The notes under the pieces are model-generated. The model had not been told where the DNA came from. It worked only from the letters and a program-made list of their open reading frames with translations, and made no database searches. Shown here one piece after another: positions 1 through 11,195 of a DNA stretch of 64,000 bases; position 1 is the stretch's first letter, and each line of letters starts with the position of its first letter. Origin of the DNA: Viola odorata (Eukaryota; Streptophyta; Magnoliopsida; Malpighiales; Violaceae); contig OY829541.1 of NCBI GenBank assembly GCA_963691705.1, positions 15,804,564 to 15,868,563 of the forward strand. The letters run 5' to 3'. The position numbers and the translations under genes were made by a program.

Positions 1-380
1 ATTTTAAAAAAGTTACATGTTGTAATCTGAAAAGCATATTCTATTTTTCTTCCTATGGATAAACCTCTTATTACTATCTACAATTTTATTGTGCATTATT
101 TTAGGTTGTATTTTTTTATTAATTTTGACGGTGTCGACATTGAACTTTTGACCCAAGTTAACTTTAGTTATTTATTTTTATTAATTTTCTGTCAATGAAA
201 TTTTGTTTGATTGTATATTGACTTGCTCTTACAATAAAAACTAATTAAAACTAATACACTATAGTTCCAAATTTGTCACAAATATATGAAAATTATATAA
301 TTTATATTTGTTAAAACCATCGATCTTGTGAAATTTAAAACCCGAGTAATCCATAAATCTCTAGTCCAAAACATGCGGAT
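1..380. other. Upstream intergenic DNA, no gene seen
   Basis: AT-rich sequence with only short frames on either strand. I see no repeat boundary, RNA gene or coding similarity. It probably includes the distal promoter of the UCH37 gene to its right. Confidence 0.5.
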
Positions 381-416
381 TGGGCTCATCACGAGCCCTA
401 ATAAAGGAGAGGCCCA
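381..416 (+). promoter_or_regulatory. Two site II elements in the UCH37 promoter
   Basis: TGGGCT lies at 381-386 and GGCCCA (TGGGCC on the other strand) at 411-416. Site II motifs (TGGGCY) are known in plant promoters of housekeeping and ribosomal genes. They lie about 130-170 nt upstream of the presumed first exon of the UCH37 gene, which fits a broadly expressed proteasome-linked enzyme. Promoter function is inferred from motif and position only. Confidence 0.45.
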
Positions 417-540
417 AATACCATTAAAGATGGTGACAGAAAAAAGAAAAAACGAAATTACATGAAAATATATTGTACAGGAATTTTGAGTGTTGCTATT
501 ACCTTTTTCTTTTTGATAAGTATGTTGCTATTACTTAACC

Positions 541-927
541 TGGTTCCTCGCTAGCTCTGTCCTCTCGAAGCATCAGCCATTAAGGGCACCATCACCACGC
601 TGCTTGGTAACCCTCTCTCGTCCCCTTGCTTCCTTTCTTTCAAAACCCAAACCTGTCTCTCTCTCTCTCTCTGGCTACTCTATGTTATGCTTGTGCATTA
701 GTGGTTTTTTTATTCTTTTTTCTATTTTATTCAAGTGTTTATGAATTGGCTTCTTTGTGTTATTTATCAAAATTTTGATAAAACAAAGCTTCGGTTGTCC
801 TTGTTTTATTTGGTTTTGCACCTATTTCTAAGATGGAAGGTTGCTTGTAATTTCTGGGGATACATGTATCTAAAGTCACTTTCATTGAATGATTGTGTTT
901 TGTGTTGCAGCTTCTAGGTCTCCAATC
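541..927 (+). other. 5' UTR exon and leader intron of UCH37
   Basis: A leader exon probably ends at 606, before a GTAACC donor. The matching acceptor is the CAG ending at 910, after which 17 nt of UTR precede the ATG at 928. The intron holds a short TC microsatellite at 656-672. The leader carries CTCTCGAAGCATCAGC and ends GCTGCTTG before GTAA; both blocks recur in the NRPB8 leader. The transcription start is not defined. Confidence 0.45.
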
Positions 928-3900
928 ATGTCTTGGTGCACTATTGAATCTGATCCTGGTATGCTCAATATCTCATCTTCTTATTTTGTCACAGTTTGCG
1001 GGTTAAATATTCACCTGATATTTTTGTTGTTGTTGTTAGGCGTAAATAAGTTGGTCTCATTTCCATTACTTATCGAATGTTTATCACACTCTTTGGGTTG
1101 ATATCTTGTTGAATGGAATAGGGTATGTCATTTGGAGTGGGTTAGGAAGGCAGTGAGGAAAACCTTGGTGCAAGCTTTGAAATTCCATTTATGAGATTGT
1201 GAAGAGTTCCTTTTCATGGTTTTAGTAGTGATTAAGGGGCTTTTAGTAATTTGCTATTATGTCGTTTGGTACATGATTCTCATCCAAAGCTTGGAGTCCT
1301 GTATTATATTTATTGGATGGACTAAGGTCTGTTTGCCTGCATCTCGAAGGGAGCAGGACCTATAGGAAAGTGGTAAATTTTTTTGGTGATCCATTAATTG
1401 TGGAGCTGAATCTGCCATGTAATTTTGTTACTGTGGTTTTAACTTAGCAAGTTGGTGAATGGATTTCTAGGTGTCTCAAAGGTCATTCCAGGTGTGTGGA
1501 TGATTAGCTATATGCTTGGTCTGAAGTTTCTATAGAGGTGCAAGTGGTTAGGATGTCTTCCTTTGACTATAGCATTCCTGCTATAAATAAATTCAACCAT
1601 AGGATATCCAAAAACACTAGCCGGAAGTGCCATAAATACTTGTTTTAGCCTAACATTGTTATGTAATTTGTGCACCCTGAATATTTGGTATTCCAATAGT
1701 ACACTTTATTTTATCTTAACGAGGCAATTCTTTCTTGTGCACTGAATTTTCTACTTTCAAAGTAATGTGAGTTTTTCTCATCAGCAGTGCAAGCTAATCT
1801 GTAGTTTCAAGTTGGTGGTTTGGTTTGGCAACTTGTTGTTATTGAAGTGCTTGTGGCAAAGGCTTCATTACAACTTCTGTTTTCTGCTTCTAAAACATGC
1901 TTATATGATGGTTGTTGCAACCTTGTTTTGATCTGAATTATTGTCTCTACTTCCTCTTCCCTCTTACTCTCTCCCTGACCTGAAACTCTCTTTCCTCGGA
2001 ACTTAATAGCCAAGTGTTTTGCGAATAAAGTCAGCAGAATGCATGGCATATACCCTTCTCAAAATTTCAGGTTTGAAACAAGATACAAAACCATTGTGAG
2101 CCTTCATGGCATGACAGCTAATCTCTCACTTTTAAACTTTTTTTGCATATGATATAGCAATATGTTGCCATTGCTGTGAACCATATAGACATTCATGTAC
2201 CTTTGCTCAAGAGGCTTACTAAATTGATTGTCTATGGTGAAGAACCTAAAATGTGCAGTCTATCTTAGTTTTTTCCTGCCAAATTGATTGAGGACAGCTT
2301 AGTCCTATCCTGTGCAAGCCTGTTAAATAGGGATTTATTTTGGGTGTGCTTTGATATTTTTCTGTTCATTGATATTCTTGGGTTTTAGGAAGATGAGTAT
2401 AAGTACTGGATGTACAGTTAATGAAAAATTCTATGCTTGTATTTCAGGTGTGTTTACGGAACTAATACAACAAATGCAAGTAAAAGGTGTGCAGGTAGCG
2501 TCTTAAGTTTATTCTCTTCTTCCTGTCCTTGCATGTCTTGTTCTATCATGATCACCACTGCTCATTGTATAGAATGTTAAAAATTGTGACCCGGTTTGCT
2601 GAACTTTTGGTCGTTGCGGGTGATGTTTCTACAGCAGCAACTGTTGTGGTTGTAACTTTTTCTGTTAATGCTAACAAACCTACTCTAATTTGCAAATGTT
2701 CCAGTGGGATTTTAACTTTGACCTCTTACTTTTCAAAAAACCAAAAAAAAAACTTTGACCTCTTATTCTTATTTTTAGTCTTTATAATAACGTTATAAGC
2801 TAACAAAGACCACTAATAAAGGAAAAATGCATATGACACAAGATTGCACACCAAGTACTTGGAAAAGATTTTTTCTTAGTTTTGTGGATTTATTTTAAAT
2901 TTTAAATATTTTTATAAGTAACATCCCTTTCTTTTCATACTATTCGCCAAGACTCTTTACCTCCTTTTATTTTCAGCTTTTCTCACGGGCTCATTTTTTG
3001 CTCCAGCTTACCATTGTTTTTTTGATTTTTTCAACCTTTGCACTTTCTATCTCTTTCTTTTAGCTTTCTTTCTCAAGAAGAGAAATTTTGAGAAATGAGT
3101 TTTGCCAATTGACCATTTCCAATGTGTAAATGTAACCAAAAGCAGACCATAGCCTCTGATGTTTTAAATCATGGCATTGTGAAAACGAAACTATTTTTGC
3201 TGTTCCATCACCAACCTCCAAAACCTCAGCTTTTCTATTCTACAACTTATATGATTCTCATATTTTAACATGCTTTATTAGAGTAAGTGGAAACTTTATG
3301 GCTTGCACGCTTCATGTAAATGTTCAATGTTTTGGTTTTGTAGCTTATGTTCCTCACCGATGCTTCTAAATCTTGGGTTTTAAAAAAAAAAAAATACTAT
3401 GGTGGGTTCCCAGTCCTTTTGATATTTGCTTCTTTCTTTTTTTGTTTTTGAGCGATAAGGCTTTGGACATGGGATGGCAGGGTTTGAACCTGTACACTTG
3501 CATTTTGAATGAGCATTTCTTTGTCAGTAGAGTAGATTACATTCTGTGTGCATTTCTTCTAACAGTTTTATATAGTCCCTTCACTTTCTTTCATTAAACT
3601 TCCAATGCCAGGTTGCAACCCGAATTAGTCATTGAAATGGAGGTCCTCATCTTGGGTGCTAATTGTTTTTATTGCTTTCATCCTTGTCCTTTGTTTAACT
3701 ACTCTCACGCTGCAGTGCATAAGTGAATTTTTTCTTCCTTTGTTTCCATGGACTTCAATGATATCTTGGTGTCTTTTGGCAGGTTGAGGAGTTGTATTCA
3801 TTGGACCTTGATTCTCTTGACAGTCTTAAGTGAGTTTCTCAATTTCAGTGGCTGTGTTGTTCTATCTTCTGTTGGCATAATTTTTTGGTTTAGATGCTAA

Positions 3901-4867
3901 CATGTTGATTTTTCAGGCCTATATATGGGTTGATTTTCCTTTTCAAATGGCGACCAGGAGAAAAAGATGACCGTCCTGTACTTAAGGATCCAAGCCCTCA
4001 AATCTTTTTTGCTAGTCAGGTCTGTTTCCTTGATATTCACAACTGATTTGGTATTTTGAGGGGGAATCATGATATTGAGGTTTGCCTTTTCTTTTGTAGG
4101 TCATTAACAATGCTTGTGCAACCCAGGCAATTCTGTCTATCCTAATGAACTGTGAGGATATTGACATTGGACAAGAATTGTCTAAACTAAAAGAATTTAC
4201 CAAAAATTTCCCACCTGAACTTAAAGGTTTGGCAATTAACAACAGTGAGGCTATACGTGCTGCACATAACAGTTTTGCGAGACCCGAGCCTTTCATTCTT
4301 GAGGAGCAAAAGGCTGCTGGCAAAGATGATGATGTTTACCATTTCATAAGCTATTTGGCTGTTGATGGGGTTCTGTATGAGCTTGATGGATTAAAAGAGG
4401 GGCCCATTAGCCTTGGTCAATGCACTGGTGATGCAGATTGGTTGCGTCTGGTGCAACCAGTGATCCAGGAACGAATCGAGAAGTATTCCAAAAGTGAGAT
4501 AAGGTTTAATCTATTGGCAGTAATCAAGAACAGGAAAGAGATGTATACTGCTGAGCTGAAGGATCTTCAAAAGAAGAGGGAGCGCATCTTGCAGCAGCTG
4601 TCTGCCTCCTCGTCTGACAGACTGGCGTATGGTAGCAACCTAGAAGCACTGAGCAAATCACTATCTGAAGTGAATGCTGGAATTGAGAGCGCTACTGAGA
4701 GGATTCTGATGGAGGAGGAGAAATTCAAAAGGTGGAGAACGGAGAACATTCGCAGGAAGCACAATTATATACCGTTCTTGTTTAACTTCCTCAAAATTCT
4801 GGCTGAAAAGAAGCAGCTGAAGCCCCTTATTGAGAAGGCGAAGCAGAAAAGCGGGAGTTCAAAGTGA
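928..4867 (+). CDS. UCH37: UCH37/UCHL5-type ubiquitin C-terminal hydrolase
   Basis: Cysteine protease of the UCH family (peptidase C12) that removes ubiquitin; the UCH37 branch works on the proteasome through RPN13. Coding exons are 928-958, 2448-2494, 3783-3829, 3917-4019 and 4100-4867, all with GT-AG borders, giving 331 residues, close to the roughly 330 of Arabidopsis UCH1/UCH2. The oxyanion glutamine is Q76, the nucleophile C82 (in NNACATQ), the histidine H157 (VYHF) and the aspartate D172. A charged coiled region at about 200-280 is followed by the C-terminal RKHNYIPF segment with a basic tail, the ULD/KEKE-type region that contacts RPN13. The start is the first ATG after the leader intron and begins [11 protein letters not shown] as in the family. 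All key residues are intact, so the gene looks functional. UCH1 and UCH2 cannot be told apart here. Confidence 0.93.
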
Positions 4868-5447
4868 AAGATTTTATATGGTTTAGCAATGACAGCTGAT
4901 CTTTCTTGTGCTCTTGCTATGTTTAATTTAAATAATTTGGTATGACTTGGATCTCTTTTCTGCCCATAATTTTGGTGGGTTTTCGATGTACTAGACTTCC
5001 TTGAGCCGACGCAACTCTAGTGTTTCTCCTCGGGTAGAAAGATTCTAGTTTCATGTCATGTATTAATCTTCTGAATTATGATGCTCTTGTTACTGACATG
5101 GCCTTGCTTATCAAGCAGATCTTCTAATGGTGTTTTTTTTCTTGAAAGGTCTTCTAATGGTGTTTTGTTGCTTAGAGCTTGTTCGGCAAATGATACCGAA
5201 CGCACCCTTAATTAAAGGTTATGATAGTAGTCTGGTTTTTTATCTAATCTAAGCAATGAATTCTAACATAATAATAGTTAAGCTCCCTAAGTCTTAGCAG
5301 ATATTCAGTACAAGCAAAGCATGTTATATATAGTTAAGGACAGAAATGTAGTGGTGAAAGTAATTAGAATTTTAGCAATTTACAACATCACAGCGCAAGT
5401 TCATGGCAAAAAGAACACACAAGTACACACCCTTACGATGCTGCACT
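4868..5447. other. Convergent 3' UTRs of UCH37 and NRPB8
   Basis: These 580 bases separate two stop codons that face each other. A short direct repeat (TCTTCTAATGGTGTTTT twice) lies near 5121-5165. No further gene is visible; the two transcripts probably end here, possibly overlapping. Confidence 0.5.
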
Positions 5448-8008
5448 TCACAGCTTCCTCATAAGAAGAAACACCCTCTGATCCAGCTCGAACTGAGACA
5501 CATAATTCGATTCTCCCCTCAGCATCATCAGAAGCCCGCCGAATGAAATGTACATCTCCCTGAAGCAGCCAATCACTAAGAAATGAGCGACACAATTAAC
5601 TTCAATATATGCAATGGTTACAGATCAGACGACCTTCCTGGTTTAAACTGTAACCATAGAGGTCTGAATTCTATCAATGGAAGTGCAGTGATAAACGACA
5701 TTGTAATACAATAAGTGTAGATGCATACGTTTTGAATGGTTTCTGCAAGCCTTCCTCTGAGATCTTAAAGAGCTTCCCATGCATCACGTACTCGTACTTG
5801 TCTGCAAGGGTCTTCCTCCCTCCCTGGCACAAAACCATGTTAGTCCTCTTTGGAGTTTATAATTCACTGAAAAAAACCAGAAAGTGGAACTTTGTGTTCA
5901 GGCATGATTGTACCACCAATAGGACATAACAATCCAAAGAGCACATGGCCTGTATACTTTTAGCATCAATTTGTAGTCAATCATCGTTTTCTTTTTGCTG
6001 AACCAATAAAAGGAGCAGCAGGTTGTCTCAAGGTGGGACTTACCCTACTTCATCTCACCCAGAACCTACTAGTCAATTCTAATAAGATGCGCAACTTTGC
6101 ACACAAAGTGAACAAGACCCATGTAAACTACTTAGAAAATTATCGTGTTCGTGATTCAATTCAAATAAAACCTAATCAAGCACGGAAATGTAATTCCACA
6201 ACCAACATGACACCTTCGCAACACATCCACGCGCTGTTACCATCTCTAACATGGCATGACCTCCTCTACCCAAACCAGATTTATAATACAGTGCAACCTA
6301 ACACCTTTAGATACTAAAGTGACTTACAGTATAGTACATAACTCTTTCTTCACAATCAAAATAACCTGTTTCAAAACATTTCTGATTTCTGAATCCTTTC
6401 TATCCCTGCTTCTCATTCTTGCTATTATCTAGGCCCTAACTACATCTGCATGCAAGGGCAAAACAAGAAGCACCTCAGAAGAATTTGGATAGCACTTTGT
6501 ATCTCTGATTCTCATTCTTGCTATTATCTAGGCCCTAACTACATCTGCATGCAAGGGACAACAAGAAGCACCTCTGAGAAGAATTTGGATAGCACTTTGT
6601 ATCTCTGATTCTCATTCTTGCTATTATCTAGGCTCTAACTACATCTCAATGCAAGTGCACAACAAGAAGCGCCCCTGAGAAGAATTTGGATAGCACTTTT
6701 CTTTCCAGCAGAAAGGAAGTAAACAAGCATATAGAGACCAAACAGCAAGATATTTATTGAAGCACCTAAATAGTGGAAAAGGAAATGGTAGAATAAATTA
6801 CTTATCCGGTGCCATAAACGTAAAACAGGTTAAGCAATGGTAAAATGAAAAGGTGATGAACTTAAATTATGTGAATCGTATAATATACCACCAATTATGT
6901 TTCAAGATGTGGCACAAGAAGAAGCAAAACTACCTGAGTATAATAGCCAGTGTCAGGTGTTCCATCCAAATTTAGCGTATGAGCCAATACCATTGTGAAT
7001 TTATCATTCGCAGCCATAGGATAAAGCTCAATGTTCACATCTAAGTGCATGAACATGTCACAATTCATGCTGTGTGCTTCAATCCTGGAAACTAAATGAC
7101 AAAACAATAAATTAATACACAGTCCATATATAACACTGAAGAAGAGTATTTAAAGACGTACTGTGCTTCAATGCTACAAGTTATATTTCCAAGTTAAGAA
7201 TCACATTAAGCATGGTATAACACAATCAAAAGGACAACAACCAATACAGAGGATCATATGTCATATCAATATAATATGACGCAATTAATGAAAGAAATTA
7301 CTGCAGATGCAGTGGGTCAGGGGTTAATCAAAATTATTGCACAAAGAAATGGAATCTCTGGACAAACTCACTACTTTGAGAAAGCTAACAGTAGCACAGA
7401 TGAGTCACAGAATTCAGTGAATAGTGGCATCATAGCCATGCATTTCTTTAAGAGTTTGGAGCATTACTTTATTGTGGCAGGCTGCAAGAGTATACTTGAT
7501 TAAGAGTTTACAGCATAGTCTCAATGATAACCCTTTAGACTTTAGAGTGTTGGTCATAATTGGAATACTTTTGCATCCATTCTTTTTTCCCAGGTTCCTT
7601 ATGGAGCTGCTGAATCGTAGTAGGGATGGTACCTCAGTCTTCAAGAAAAGATAAAATAAAAACTACAACATGTATACCTAAAAGAATTGAAGTCAGGATA
7701 TGACAGGACTTATTGCATTCGATTACCTCTCAAGAAAAACTTGAAAATTTAGTGAAATATACAAAACAAGAATGCAAGGTACGGAATACAATTAAAAGTT
7801 GTAATAATAAAATGACAAACCCTGCCTATTCAAAGGAGAGAAATTTAGCATCACCACTGAAGGCTCAACTTGCACAATCCGTAGTGACACAACTCTTAAA
7901 GAAAAGCAATGAAATTTGATGTGAATACGCACCTCTATCAAACTTTTTACCATCTGGGTCGATCTTGTCCACAACAAAAATATCCTCAAACATAACTATA
8001 TTCGACAT
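5448..8008 (-). CDS. NRPB8: RNA polymerase subunit RPB8 (NRPB8)
   Basis: RPB8 is a small OB-fold subunit shared by nuclear RNA polymerases I, II and III, and in plants also IV and V. Coding exons on the minus strand are 8008-7933, 7091-6934, 5823-5729 and 5559-5448; phases match and give 146 residues, the usual family length. Recognisable stretches are the start [20 protein letters not shown], the core FMHLDVN and [13 protein letters not shown], then [14 protein letters not shown], and the C-terminus [14 protein letters not shown], which is nearly invariant. The start ATG is preceded by a 3' splice site (CTCGCAG, 8020-8014), so a leader intron removes 8014 to about 8778. The 1.1-kb intron 5824-6933 contains a tandem triplication. 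No lesion is seen. It is tail-to-tail with UCH37. Confidence 0.94.
6408..6706. repeat. Tandem triplication, about 100 bp per unit
   Basis: Three head-to-tail copies of a roughly 100-bp unit lie inside an NRPB8 intron. The phrase TCTCATTCTTGCTATTATCT starts at about 6411, 6510 and 6610. Copies 1 and 2 are nearly identical; copy 3 has several substitutions, so the duplications happened in steps. It is non-coding. Confidence 0.85.
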
Positions 8009-8774
8009 TGTTGCTGCGAGGAGATTGACACGTTAAAAAGAAGGAAAAATAGAAACAAATCAGTAAAATCAAAGACTGAAAACAAGAACTGTAACTAAAA
8101 ATAGCTCAGGAAAAAAACTACTCAAAGTACAAGAAGTTTGAATAAATAAAAAACCCACAAAAGCAAGTTTGACAACTCTTGCCTTGAGCACATAAAAAGA
8201 TTAAAAGACTTATAATTTTCTGAAAACCCGTCTAAATTCTACAAAACTGGAGTCTAACAACCCAAAAAAGAAAGCAAGTCGATTGGAATTGTCAGAGAGC
8301 ATACAAAGAAATGAAAGCAAAGAGCAAAGAGCAAAGAGCAAAGAGATTGGAGAATCAAACACCAAAAAATTTAAATACATCAACTTAGGTGTCTAGAAAT
8401 GGCAGCGCTCCGACCTTTTAAAACAAGAGCCTAAAATATACTGATCTCAATGTTTGCAGCATGGAGAACTACACTTCAAAACATACAAGAAAAGCGCACT
8501 AAAATCATTTGCCTAAAAGATGACTTCTCCATTATCACAAAAGCAAATCAACGCTCACTAGCAAACAACCCATTTGACCTAACGAGTTAACCATCAGTAT
8601 AAGCTATTGCCATAGCCATTCAGGAAGAAGAAAAAGAGGCATATCCATCAAAGTTAAGCGCAGAGAGGAAGAAAAAGGACCAGAACCAAATTCATAACAC
8701 CGAAAGTAAAAGAACAGTTCTTGAAGCCAAATGCTCTGGTATAAGTATAACACGCTCAAGGCGGCTACAGAAGC

Positions 8775-8860
8775 TTACCAAGCAGCAGCAAAGAAGTGGA
8801 AGGTACCTGGGCTGGTGCAGTTGCTGATGCTTCGAGAGATCAAAGTGGAGAAGCTCAGCT
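8775..8860 (-). other. NRPB8 leader exon
   Basis: On the minus strand this has a strong donor, TTG/GTAAGC, at 8778-8773, and a weaker one, CAG/GTACCT, at 8806. Either pairs with the acceptor at 8014. The exon includes CTCTCGAAGCATCAGC (about 8838-8823). The transcription start is probably near 8850-8900 but not fixed by the sequence. Confidence 0.45.
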
Positions 8861-8996
8861 GGTTAATTATAGAATTTTGTTTGCCCTACATTTACGGTTG
8901 AGAAGCTCACTTCTGTGATTTTTTTTTTTACAAAAAAAAGAAAAAAAAAGAAACTTTACTTTCCCTATATATATATATATATACACGAATACGATA

Positions 8997-9228
8997 CTCC
9001 CTCCGGAACTTAATAACTGTCCCGTTGACTTTGGGCACGTATATTAAGGAGGCCGGATGACTCACTATTTGACCCCAAAAAATTCGGTACTTTTTTTCCA
9101 ACGTACGTTAAGATTAACGTACGTCCGAGAAAAAATTCGGGGCAAAATAGTCTCAAATAGTGAATCATCTGGCCTCCTTAATATGCGTGCCGAAAATCAA
9201 CGGGACAGTTATTAAATTCTGGAGGGAG
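8997..9228. mobile_element. Stowaway-like MITE (232 bp)
   Basis: The element begins CTCCCTCCG and ends in the complement GGAGGGAG, flanked by TA on both sides (8995-8996, 9229-9230), the target duplication of Tc1/mariner-derived Stowaway MITEs. Its whole length folds into one imperfect hairpin centred on AACGTACGTTAAGATTAACG. It has no coding capacity. The same central palindrome is found in the elements at 24468 and 33080. Confidence 0.88.
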
Positions 9229-9230
9229 TA

Positions 9231-11185
9231 CAATATATTCATATGATAATTTTTAAAATTTTAGGTCGCGATAGAACTGAGCACACGACGATTTATATAT
9301 TTTTAAAAATATTTTGTACAGATTTTTTATATTAAAAATTATTCTAGTAATTAAAATATCACTTTAACAAAATATTTTCGTAGATGCTAATTTTTGATAA
9401 ATGTAAACCCGAAATTAATTTATATTAAAATTCATACTTTCATTAATTGATTTATAAATTTTAAAAAATGTTAAAAATACTTTTAACTCTATAAATAAAC
9501 CTTAACATTATATATATTTTCATTCTTCATTAAATAAGATTGACTGCATATCCGGTTCATAAAGTAAAAAGTCCTACATTAAACGAAAAAAGAAAATTAA
9601 TTTCGTATTTTTCCTAGTTTTTCTTTATTATATTTTTTCTTTTTAATTTTAGTACTCTTTTTACTAAAAAAATTAGGATTAGTTTGTTCCAAAAGTGTTG
9701 TGAAGGTATCCACTCATATTTACAAAGTATCATTAGATGTCTTAAAAGTGTCCAATTTAATTTTTATTTTATAAGTGTTCACACATGTTGAATATGTATC
9801 CGAAATTAATGGTAATGATAATCTTAAAATAGGAAGAAAAATTGGTAGATAAGTGTAAAACTAAAAAGATGTTTGTGCCTTATTTGGTGAAAATTATAAA
9901 GCACGGACATTTTAAAATTGACTTCGTGTCTATATCGGGCAAGTGTGGATGTAAGGAAAGATGAAAAGAGATTTTTCTTTGTAAGAGGAGTAAAATAACC
10001 TGATTGAAGCGTATGTATCGTACGTCTTTGATATATTGCATGTCCCATAATAGTTCTAACTTCTAACCTTTTCTCATGAGTCCATGGTTATCCATTGATA
10101 TATGATCTTAACACATAAGTAAAAATTCAATTTAATTTTTTTGTCCTAATTGATCTTAATTCGGCATATATTGATTTTTCTACGCTAACCGAATACTTTT
10201 ATCTTTAAATATCCCATTACAACTTCTTAAAGTTTCGTTAATATACAATTATTTTCACATTGTATTTAATGACTTTCTTTAATTTTAGAATTGATAAGAA
10301 TTAATTAAGAATACTATTTTTGTTAAGAATAAATGAACAATTTCATTAATAAATATTTTTAATTCAAAAAAAAGTCCTAAAATCAAAACTATACACCAAT
10401 TGTAACAATATATAGAACCATAATAATAGTTTCAATACAAAGTTCTTACTCCACTATTTATAAAAAAAATGATTGATGTAATCTCAAACAATGATCGTTC
10501 TCTTTTTGCTAACTGAGACATATAGAGACGACATATATAGATTGTTGAACTTCTTATTCTGACAAACCACCAACCGTTACTCATCAAGGAAATACACGCT
10601 GATACCATTGATGAGAGACACGCATCAATACAGAGTTTCGAAGATAAATGAGAAGCACCTCATATGAAACAAACGAAACAAAAACACCTTTACTCAAAGA
10701 ACCAAAACTAACAAACCTACGACTATTACCCTCAAGCCTTTAATAAAAGAACGATTACTGCTAATAAACCTTTATTAAAAAGGACAACTAGAATTGAAAT
10801 AAGGTTCTAAAAATACTCTAACCGTTAAAACTACAAGAAAAGGGGTTGCCAAAGATCAAAAGAATCCTTTGGCGGCCCCCAAGCTGAAGATGAGAGATTG
10901 GAATTTTTTTCGCGCGAGAGGGAAAAAAAAAAGCTAGGGTTTCGACTAGTAAATATGTGCTACTCCAAACCAGATATTATAAATATTATCCAAGTTAATT
11001 AAGAATAATATTTGATTGAAGTTAAGGGAATATGAAAAGTGGTTGGTTACCACTTGTGTAACTTTTATTAATATGCAAGTATTTTTAAAATTTTATTTTA
11101 TTTTATTGGTTGAATCTATCACATAAAAGTGAGGAATAAGAAAAAAGAAAAAGAAAAAAGCTATCAAAACGTTCAATTGTTTGGA
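9231..11185. other. AT-rich intergenic DNA without a supported gene
   Basis: About 1.95 kb with only short frames. The stretch from about 10500 to 10950 is less AT-rich and contains GCTGATACCATTGATGAGAG and a CGCGCGAG stretch. It could be a worn retroelement or transcript remnant, but I found no ends, target duplication or protein similarity. Confidence 0.4.
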
Positions 11186-11195
11186 TTTTAATCTA

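Noticed and set aside
7258..7919. Short frames on both strands in an NRPB8 intron
   Set aside because: The intron is bounded by well-supported exons and the frames match no family.
10550..10950. Possible retroelement or structural RNA near GCTGATACCATTGATGAGAG
   Set aside because: No ends, target duplication, primer site or foldable RNA could be defined by eye.
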